Assembly: GCA_947632065.1 (NCBI GenBank)
Contig: CANRNO010000031.1
Location: 1 to 47,650, forward strand
Origin: an uncultured Bacilli bacterium
Lineage (GTDB): Bacteria > Bacillota_I > Bacilli_A > RF39 > UBA660
Length of the DNA stretch: 47,650 bases
Reading direction: 5' to 3'
This document shows, piece by piece, positions 42,492 through 47,650 of the stretch. The notes beneath the pieces are model-generated. The model ran no database searches. It was given only the letters and a program-made list of their open reading frames with translations, and was not told the DNA's origin. Position numbers and translations under genes: made by a program. Within the stretch, counting starts at the first letter, position 1. Each line of letters opens with the position of its first letter.

Positions 42492-43317
42492 ATATCTCAT
42501 CCTCATCTAATTCTTCATCATCAAATTCTATATCTTGTTTTGGTCTTAACTCATCAATTAACATTATTCTAACATCATCAATTGATAAGTTATAGAACAT
42601 TTCTCCTTTTAAAGCAACAGATAATCTTCCTGTTTCTTCTGATACTATTAATACTAAAGCATCTGTTTCTTCACTTATTCCAAGTCCTGCTCTATGTCTA
42701 GTTCCAAGATGACGATTTATCTTATTACTACTACTTGTTGGGAATACTGCTCCTGCACAAGTAATTCTATCTCCTTGAATAATTACTCCTCCATCATGTA
42801 ATGGATTTCCTTCATAAAAAATTGATATTAATAAATCACTAGTAAGATCTGCATATATTTTTTTAGCTTTATCAATATAGTCTCCTAAACTTATATCTCT
42901 TTCTATTACTATTAAAGCACCTATTTTTTGCTTGCTCATAAAATCCATTGCTTGAACTACTTCGTATACAACATGTTCTCTTTCATCTACAGTTAAAACT
43001 TTATGTCTTCCAAGCAATTGATTACGTCCTAATTGTTCCAACATAGTTCTTATTTCTGGTTGGAAAATTATTATTAATGCAAGTGGTCCCCAAGTCATTA
43101 CATATTCAAGTAATACTCCTACTACTGTTAGACCACACCAGTCACTAACAAATTTTAAAATTATTACAAAGGCTACTCCTTTAAATAATAATGATAATTT
43201 TACGTTGTTTTTGATATTTTTTAAAATTATATAAAATATAAACCAAACTAATGATATATCTACTAATTTTCTTATTATAGAGATAATATCAGTTATAGTT
43301 ATAGTAGTTAAACTCAT
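42475..43317 (-). CDS. cdaA: Diadenylate cyclase CdaA
   Basis: CdaA makes the second messenger cyclic di-AMP, which controls potassium and osmolyte uptake and wall homeostasis. It has three N-terminal membrane helices (to about residue 80), a linker and the DAC domain with NPLHDGGVIIQGDRI, GAVFPTS and LGTRHRAGLGISE. All residues of the active-site DGA/RHR motifs are present (DGG variant). Its 280 residues match the family. GAAAGGAAG precedes the ATG. The NrnA-type phosphoesterase gene at the other end of the window could act further down the same pathway. Confidence 0.96.
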   Translation of the reverse strand: MSLTTITITDIISIIRKLVDISLVWFIFYIILKNIKNNVKLSLLFKGVAFVIILKFVSDWCGLTVVGVLLEYVMTWGPLALIIIFQPEIRTMLEQLGRNQLLGRHKVLTVDEREHVVYEVVQAMDFMSKQKIGALIVIERDISLGDYIDKAKKIYADLTSDLLISIFYEGNPLHDGGVIIQGDRITCAGAVFPTSSSNKINRHLGTRHRAGLGISEETDALVLIVSEETGRLSVALKGEMFYNLSIDDVRIMLIDELRPKQDIEFDDEELDEDEIYEENN

Positions 43318-43416
43318 TTTATCAACTTCCTTTCAGAGAGATACTTTTTTAGTATAACTCAATTATAATAATTAGTAAAGGTTTCTAATTATTATATTTT
43401 TTATAATTGTAAATTG

Positions 43417-44202
43417 TTATTGTATTGTTGGTATTTGAGGTTGTTGCTCACTTGTTGCCTCTGGCATTTGTGGTTGTTCCATGGGTTGTTGAGGTGCTTG
43501 TTGTTCTGTATTTTCTATTGTTTCTATTGGTTGTTCTTCTTGTGGTGTTTGTTGGTTATCTATTGCCTCTGGTACTTGTGGTGTTTCTAAAGATGCTGTC
43601 TCCATTGGTGGCATAACGTTATCTATTTGAGCATTTGGTATCTGGTTTTCCACTGGTGGGAATATTTCTCCACTTTGTTGGGGCATTGGGGATGCTTGTG
43701 TTTCCGGTGTTTGAGGCATTTGTGGTTGTTGGTACGTCTGTTGTGTTGGCACTTGTTGTTGATATTGCATTGTTGGATCAGTTTGTTGTGGTAGTGGAGG
43801 TTGCTCTGGTTGATTAATCACTTCATTTGTTTGAGTAAATTGATTTGCCACTGGTGGGAATATTTCTCCGTTTTGTTGTGGCATTGGGGATGCTTGCGCA
43901 ACTGTATTATTCATATCATTTGTTTGTAATTGTTGAGATGGCATTGCTTGTTCTTGCATTACATTTTCGTTTATATTTTCTAAAGGTTGAGGTGCCTGTT
44001 GGGGAGCTACTTCTTGTGGCGTTGATGATGTTTCTTCGTTTTCTTCTGTATTAATATTTTCTTTATTTTGCTCTTTATTTTTTGTTCTTTTTTCTGCTAA
44101 ATAACCAATACATGCACATAATAAAACTGCTGATATCGAGCAAACAATAACATAAGTAGTTCCATCTAATGTATCTCTAAAAAATGTTATTACTGGGTTC
44201 AT
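43417..44202 (-). CDS. Membrane-anchored Gln/Pro-rich low-complexity protein
   Basis: One N-terminal membrane helix (TYVIVCSISAVLLCACIGYLA) is followed by about 220 residues of disordered Gln/Pro/Glu-rich sequence. A segment is duplicated: ASPMPQQNGEIFPPVANQ and ASPMPQQSGEIFPPVENQ, about 68 residues apart, so tandem-type expansion has occurred. No Cys or catalytic motif occurs in the tail. AGAGGTG precedes the ATG at 44202. The base composition differs from its neighbours because of the CAA/CCA codons. Function unknown. A wall-spanning or interaction tail is plausible. Confidence 0.65.
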   Translation of the reverse strand: MNPVITFFRDTLDGTTYVIVCSISAVLLCACIGYLAEKRTKNKEQNKENINTEENEETSSTPQEVAPQQAPQPLENINENVMQEQAMPSQQLQTNDMNNTVAQASPMPQQNGEIFPPVANQFTQTNEVINQPEQPPLPQQTDPTMQYQQQVPTQQTYQQPQMPQTPETQASPMPQQSGEIFPPVENQIPNAQIDNVMPPMETASLETPQVPEAIDNQQTPQEEQPIETIENTEQQAPQQPMEQPQMPEATSEQQPQIPTIQ

Positions 44203-44270
44203 AGGCACACCTCTTTATTCTATTTCTATGATAACATTTTATATCTACTTTTACAAGTAAAAGAACAAAA

Positions 44271-44305
44271 GATTAATTATTAAAACTAAAGTTTTATAAT
44301 TAATC
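44271..44305 (-). terminator. Long palindrome, likely terminator downstream of tnpB
   Basis: GATTAATTAT-T-AAAACT and AGTTTTATAATTAATC form a 16-pair stem with one bulge around a tiny loop. It lies after the region downstream of tnpB and before the Q/P-rich gene. It may end the tnpB/guide RNA transcript or mark an element end. Confidence 0.55.
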
Positions 44306-44306
44306 T

Positions 44307-44406
44307 CGAAAATCTCACAATTTTCTTTTTCTACTTCATAAAGATTTCTCTTTCCATAGACCAACTTCCGATAGTCGCTACCGTACTTTATTTTTATTAT
44401 ATTACC
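44307..44406 (-). ncRNA. Candidate reRNA (omega RNA) segment downstream of tnpB
   Basis: TnpB proteins use a guide RNA made from the 3' end of tnpB and the element's right end. The 100 bases after the tnpB stop include GTACGGTAGCGACTATCG and GAAGTTGGTCTATGG, noticeably richer in G and C than the surroundings, as expected of a structured RNA. The exact ends and guide sequence cannot be fixed without related elements. Confidence 0.4.
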
Positions 44407-45573
44407 TTAGTTTTTTAATAATCTTTTATAATATAATTCTATACCTTCTTCTAATATATTTATACTTGCATTTATATCTCTATCATTTTTATTACCACAC
44501 TTCGAACACTCCCATTTTCTTATTCTTAAATCACTTATCTCTTTATTTATATTCCCACATCTACTACATTTCTTACTACTTGGAAAATATGTATTTACTT
44601 TTATTAACTTTTTATTATTCCATAAACTTTTATATTCTATCTGTCTTATTACTTCATTAAATGAATTATTACTTATATATTTTGATAAGTGATTCTTTTT
44701 ATTTTCTTTTTTTGTTATCATATCTTTTACTTTTAATGTCTCTACTGCTATTAAATCATTTTCTTTTACTATTTTTGTAGTGATTTCATGTATTAAATAC
44801 TTTCTCATATTTCTTATCTTTTGATATGCTATTTTTATCTTCATTTTTATTTTATAACTATTCTTACTACATCTTTTACATCTTGAAAATCCTCTTTGTA
44901 ATCCTTTTATTCTTTTCTCTTGTCTTGTTATTTTTTCTTCTATTTTATATTTATACCCATCACTTGTTACTACTATGTTTTTTACTCCTAAGTCTATTCC
45001 AATTGGATACCCTAAAGAAAATGGTTTTTCTTCTATTTCTTCTTCTACTGATAATGATACATAATATTTATATCCAACTTTCTTTATAGTTGCATTAAAT
45101 ATTTTACCAGTAAACTTTTTCTTATTTCTATAACCTCTTATTTTTATCTTTCCTAGTTTAGGTAATTTAATTTCTTTATTTTCTAAATCTAATTCTATAT
45201 TAGAATAACTTTTACTTTTATAACTACTTCTTATACAAGTAGTCCTATAAGTATCTTTATAGTTTTTACTTTTAAACTTAGGATAACCATAACCATTAAA
45301 GAAATTTATGAATGATTTATCTAAATCTTCTAATGAATTTCTAAGACAAACACTATCTACTTCTTTTAACCAAGGATATTCTACATATAATTTTTTTAAG
45401 TCTTTTTTCATATCTGAAAGAGATATGTTTTTATTATTTTCATTATACTCAGTTTTCTTTTTATCTAAATAATAATTATATACAAATCTACTACTACCAA
45501 TAGATTTATTAATTAATATTTTTTGTTCTTCTGTAGGATATATTCTAAATTGATAAGCTTTATTTATTAGCAC
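44407..45573 (-). CDS. tnpB: TnpB RNA-guided nuclease, IS200/IS605 family (no TnpA)
   Basis: TnpB is an RNA-guided DNA nuclease and the ancestor of Cas12. The 388-residue protein has the N-terminal helix-turn-helix/WED part (YQFRIYPTEEQKILINK), an intact RuvC with Asp194 (IGIDLGVKNIVV), Glu278 (AVETLKVKDM) and Asp366 (NDRDINASINI), and a complete zinc finger (CSRCGN and CSKCGN). It starts at a GTG after GAGGGTGG. No tnpA lies nearby, so it is an IS1341-type copy that needs a transposase in trans. All catalytic residues are present. Confidence 0.93.
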   Translation of the reverse strand: MLINKAYQFRIYPTEEQKILINKSIGSSRFVYNYYLDKKKTEYNENNKNISLSDMKKDLKKLYVEYPWLKEVDSVCLRNSLEDLDKSFINFFNGYGYPKFKSKNYKDTYRTTCIRSSYKSKSYSNIELDLENKEIKLPKLGKIKIRGYRNKKKFTGKIFNATIKKVGYKYYVSLSVEEEIEEKPFSLGYPIGIDLGVKNIVVTSDGYKYKIEEKITRQEKRIKGLQRGFSRCKRCSKNSYKIKMKIKIAYQKIRNMRKYLIHEITTKIVKENDLIAVETLKVKDMITKKENKKNHLSKYISNNSFNEVIRQIEYKSLWNNKKLIKVNTYFPSSKKCSRCGNINKEISDLRIRKWECSKCGNKNDRDINASINILEEGIELYYKRLLKN

Positions 45574-45717
45574 TCAAACCACCCTCTAACTTTATAAATT
45601 AAGTATACCAATAAAACAATTGTACGCCAATACTGTTTATTAACTTTTGTTTATTTTTCATTAAACGCACTTTCCTTATAAATAAAAAATTTAAAATTTA
45701 GTATTTTAAATTTTTTT

Positions 45718-46314
45718 CTATTCCATAGAAAAATCTTCACATGGATTTTTACTTACTTTTTCATAATATGATTTTAATAAATCAAAGCGACTTACTACTG
45801 GTGTTGGACAGAATTTTTTTATATATTCATAATCATCTTCTATTAAGGCTTGTCTTATTTTAGTTGCAGATAATCCTTCAAAAAGAGTAGCTCTATCAAA
45901 ACTACGATAAGTTATATAATTTTCTACTTCTGTATCTTTAAACCAACTATCAAGTATTTCTTTATTATCTGAATAATATAGAGAAAAATATTTTTGTGAA
46001 ATTCTAGATACTACGTTGTAGTAAAAATATCTACCCCAAATTTTTGTATCTTCTTCATCTTCTTCCATTGACCAATCTGGTAATGTCATTATAGAAATTC
46101 TATCATTGTCTTCCATATCTAAACATTCTCTTAACATCTCTTCTCTTAGATTTATATCATATGGATTTCTTATCATATTAGATTTGTTTTCACTTCCTAA
46201 AACAATTAATACTTTGTCACATTCTTCTAATGCTTTTTTTACTACATATAAATGTGCATTATGTATTGGTTGCATTCTTGCTAAAAAAACTCCTATTTTA
46301 TTATTTTTTTCCAT
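45718..46314 (-). CDS. NMN adenylyltransferase-like nucleotidyltransferase (NadM type)
   Basis: The 198-residue protein has the nucleotidyltransferase signature GVFLARMQPIHNAHLYVV (H-x-G-H variant HNAH), GSENKSNMIRNPYD and the second motif LSATKIRQAL. This matches NadM-type NMN adenylyltransferases, including the N-terminal domain of NadM-Nudix fusions, here without the Nudix domain. It would make NAD from NMN and ATP in salvage; another nucleotide substrate is possible. AAGGTGGTACT precedes the ATG. It stands alone among mobile-element pieces, between tnpB and a repeat element. Confidence 0.72.
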   Translation of the reverse strand: MEKNNKIGVFLARMQPIHNAHLYVVKKALEECDKVLIVLGSENKSNMIRNPYDINLREEMLRECLDMEDNDRISIMTLPDWSMEEDEEDTKIWGRYFYYNVVSRISQKYFSLYYSDNKEILDSWFKDTEVENYITYRSFDRATLFEGLSATKIRQALIEDDYEYIKKFCPTPVVSRFDLLKSYYEKVSKNPCEDFSME

Positions 46315-46364
46315 AGTACCACCTTATCTTTTTTATATAATTATTATACTATATTTTCTTTATA

Positions 46365-46393
46365 AAAAAAACTCTCCATAGAGAGATTATTTT
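46365..46393 (-). terminator. Terminator downstream of the 76-bp repeat, copy 1
   Basis: On the minus strand CTCTC-TATG-GAGAG is followed by T8. It lies between repeat copy 1 and the NadM-like gene. Confidence 0.7.
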
Positions 46394-46405
46394 ATTAAAT
46401 TAATT

Positions 46406-46481
46406 GGTGCAATTTGGAAAGTTATCTACAACTTTTTTCGAAAAAGATTATTATAGCACCAACCATTAATATAATTATAAC
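46406..46481 (-). repeat. 76-bp repeat, copy 1
   Basis: This 76-base stretch matches 47575-47650 at 71 positions with no gaps. It is bounded by GGTGC and GCACC (inverted), contains the internal complementary pair AAAGTT and AACTTT, and on the minus strand carries an extended -10 (TGCTATAAT). It lies between two terminators, outside any gene. Confidence 0.9.
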
Positions 46482-46489
46482 TTTATACT

Positions 46490-46520
46490 AAAGAAAAAGC
46501 AAACTATTGTAGTTTACTTT
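46490..46520 (-). terminator. Terminator of the PH-like/SHOCT gene
   Basis: On the minus strand AAAGTAAACT and AGTTTGCTTT form a stem around ACAAT, followed by a T-rich tail, about 18 bases after the gene stop. Confidence 0.7.
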
Positions 46521-46537
46521 ATAAATTATATTGTATA

Positions 46538-47023
46538 TTACTTTATATTTAATAACTCTCTCTTTTTTGTTTCAAATTCATCTAGTGTAATTGCATCCAT
46601 ATCTAATAACTCTTTCAACTTTTTTATTTCATCTAAATTACTTCTATCTTTTTGTGGCTTATGTTGTTTGGCATTATATTCTTCTATATAATTTTTAATA
46701 AATTCTGCATTTTTATTTTCTGTAGTATAATTACCCCAAGGATCTTTAAAATAAACAATATTTTCATCATATAGTCTATTTGCAGGTCTCTTTTTTGCTT
46801 CAATCGTTCCAGGAACAATAAATTGTAGAAATCCTTTTGTAAACGTAGTTGATTTTTTAAATTGAACACTTGTAATTTGGCTTAATAAAATTGTTTTTTC
46901 CCCAACAAATCCATGAGTCATTTTCGACATAACTCCAGGTCTTGAAATTGTTATACTATTTTCGTTTAATTTTAGTATTGCTTTTCCCTCACCCATAACT
47001 TTAAAGACAAATTCTTTATTCAT
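46538..47023 (-). CDS. DUF4429/PH-like protein with a C-terminal SHOCT domain
   Basis: A 161-residue soluble protein. The N-terminal 110 residues form a beta-rich PH-like domain (LNENSITISRP, FVGEKTILLSQITSVQFKK, GFLQFIVPGTIEAKK, NIVYFKDPWGNYTTENKNAEFI), the pattern of DUF4429-type domains. The end is a SHOCT segment (IKKLKELLDMDAITLDEFETKKRELL), a short oligomerisation motif common at C-termini of phage and mobile-element proteins. TGAGGTGAAAT precedes the ATG. Terminator and repeat copy 1 follow, and relaxase/transposase remnants lie upstream, so it probably belongs to an accessory region. Confidence 0.72.
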   Translation of the reverse strand: MNKEFVFKVMGEGKAILKLNENSITISRPGVMSKMTHGFVGEKTILLSQITSVQFKKSTTFTKGFLQFIVPGTIEAKKRPANRLYDENIVYFKDPWGNYTTENKNAEFIKNYIEEYNAKQHKPQKDRSNLDEIKKLKELLDMDAITLDEFETKKRELLNIK

Positions 47024-47174
47024 AATTTCACCTCACAATAATTATAACACAGTTAGTTAAATAGTAAAATGCAACTTATTAGTTTTAAAAATATCAATTG
47101 TTTTCTTTTTGCCATGAAGAATAATGATATGTATAAAAAATATTAATGAGTTTTTTCCCAGTATTATAATCAAA

Positions 47175-47315
47175 TTATATTTCTTCTGGTTTAGAAAACT
47201 CCCAGCCATTATCAGTTAAAATAACTTCAAACATTAATTTAAATGAATCATTTCCAATTGATTTATTTATTAGATTAAATACTTTTGTAACTTCAGATGG
47301 TTTATATTTTTTATT
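47175..47315 (-). pseudogene. Remnant of an IS30-like DDE transposase
   Basis: A 46-codon frame between stops encodes ...FNLINKSIGNDSF and FEVILTDNGWEFSKPEEI. The L-T-D-N-G-x-E-F motif with a preceding strand and following P-E is the second catalytic Asp region of IS30-type transposases. There is no start codon context, and the rest of the gene is absent. It overlaps the end of the relaxase remnant in another frame. Confidence 0.55.
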
Positions 47316-47466
47316 TTATTGGTAATCCAACAATATGCAAATGTGGATTTGGTTCATCGTAATGTATAATTGCACTTGCTATCTTAAAATTAGGTACTTG
47401 TAACTCTAAATCTTTTACTTGTTCTATAAAAACATTAGTCTTGTTCTTTTTAATAACATTTATCAT
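47311..47466 (-). pseudogene. Remnant of a MobV (Pre)-type plasmid relaxase
   Basis: A 51-codon frame (ATG at 47466) includes FKIASAIIHYDEPNPHLHIV. The H-x-D-E-x-x-P-H-x-H pattern is the metal-binding motif of MobV relaxases, which nick plasmids at oriT. The frame stops right after this motif (GLPIK), whereas intact relaxases continue for hundreds of residues, and the true N-terminus with the nicking residue is missing. GGAAAGG lies upstream of the ATG, but this may not be a real start. Confidence 0.65.
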
Positions 47467-47501
47467 AAGACACCAACCTTTCCGACTGATTTTTCTATTA
47501 C

Positions 47502-47532
47502 AAAAGAAAAATCAACCTATTTTTAGGTTGAT
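47502..47532 (-). terminator. Terminator downstream of the 76-bp repeat, copy 2
   Basis: On the minus strand ATCAACCTA and TAGGTTGAT form a perfect hairpin followed by T5. A second small hairpin, GTCGAA/TTCGAC, lies between it and repeat copy 2. Confidence 0.75.
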
Positions 47533-47574
47533 CTATATATCAATGTCGAAAAAAGTTCGACTAGATTTCTAAGT

Positions 47575-47650
47575 GGTGCCATTGGGAAAGGTATCTACAA
47601 CTTTTTCCAAAAAAGATTATTATAGCACCAACCATTAATATAATTATAAC
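47575..47650 (-). repeat. 76-bp repeat, copy 2 (reaches window edge)
   Basis: This copy differs from copy 1 at five of 76 positions and runs to the last base of the window, so the true repeat may be longer. The extended -10 TGCTATAAT is preserved. In both copies a terminator follows on the minus strand, although the sequences between repeat and terminator differ. Confidence 0.9.

Noticed and set aside
46406-46481. Integron attC site, because of the imperfect palindrome with GGTGC/GCACC ends.
   Set aside because: The conserved AAC and GTT core-site ends of attC are absent or in the wrong orientation, and no integrase or cassette structure is seen.
1-47650. CRISPR array or restriction/defence island.
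   Set aside because: No regularly spaced direct repeats and no Cas, restriction or known defence genes were seen. TnpB is the only RNA-guided nuclease.

Overview
The window comes from a very AT-rich, low-GC Gram-positive bacterium. EzrA, the CdaA/CdaR pair, tyrosine and leucine T-boxes, YtxH and DUF948 proteins, a short ThiI and three FemXAB transferases point to an uncultured lineage of the class Bacilli with a compact genome. A small acid-soluble spore protein and a Cse60-type protein suggest it sporulates or did recently. TGG encodes Trp and TGA ends genes, so the standard bacterial code is used rather than the Mycoplasma code. Most genes are on the minus strand.

Layout. 1-8.4 kb: EngB, an NrnA-type phosphoesterase, acetate kinase, the spore protein, ThiI, a GT-C-like membrane protein, a pilin-like protein and EzrA. 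8.4-9.3 kb: rpsD with promoter, leader and terminator. 9.3-15.8 kb: a phosphatase, a propeller-like membrane protein, T-box-controlled tyrS, envelope and cytoskeleton-like small proteins, a lipoprotein and TrmB. 15.9-21.7 kb: three FemXAB peptidoglycan-branching enzymes, a zinc-ribbon membrane protein and Cse60. 21.8-25.2 kb: T-box-controlled operon of a small membrane protein and leuS, whose enzyme carries an inserted Nudix-like domain. 25.2-31.2 kb: GH31 glucosidase, a pseudopilin, a VanY-type carboxypeptidase and an orphan transglutaminase-like protein with a small partner. 31.3-35.2 kb: a plus-strand block with a radical SAM protein, an Ig-like membrane protein, and a thioester adhesin with its own sortase. 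35.2-37.7 kb: CtpA protease and a DAHP synthase under a leader-peptide attenuator. 37.7-39.3 kb: an IS1202-type insertion sequence. 39.3-43.3 kb: cdaA-cdaR, a LolA-like lipoprotein, a thioredoxin-like protein and tRNA-Asn. 43.4-47.65 kb: an accessory end with a Q/P-rich protein, a lone TnpB, an NMN adenylyltransferase-like protein, a PH-like/SHOCT protein, relaxase and transposase remnants and a 76-bp repeat in two copies.

The strongest undescribed-looking system is the aromatic attenuator at 37.49-37.73 kb. A consensus promoter drives a 42-codon leader ORF with ten aromatic codons. It ends in mutually exclusive antiterminator and terminator hairpins just before the ribosome binding site of a DAHP synthase that lacks any allosteric domain. 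This is E. coli pheL-style ribosome-mediated attenuation in a Bacilli-type genome that uses T-boxes for its tRNA synthetases. Other notable items are the LeuRS Nudix-like insertion, the thioester adhesin/sortase pair with a VPNTN sorting motif, the cytosolic transglutaminase-like protein, and the duplicated 76-bp element that may carry a small-RNA promoter.

All calls come from reading the sequence and the supplied ORF translations. No database search or structure prediction was run.
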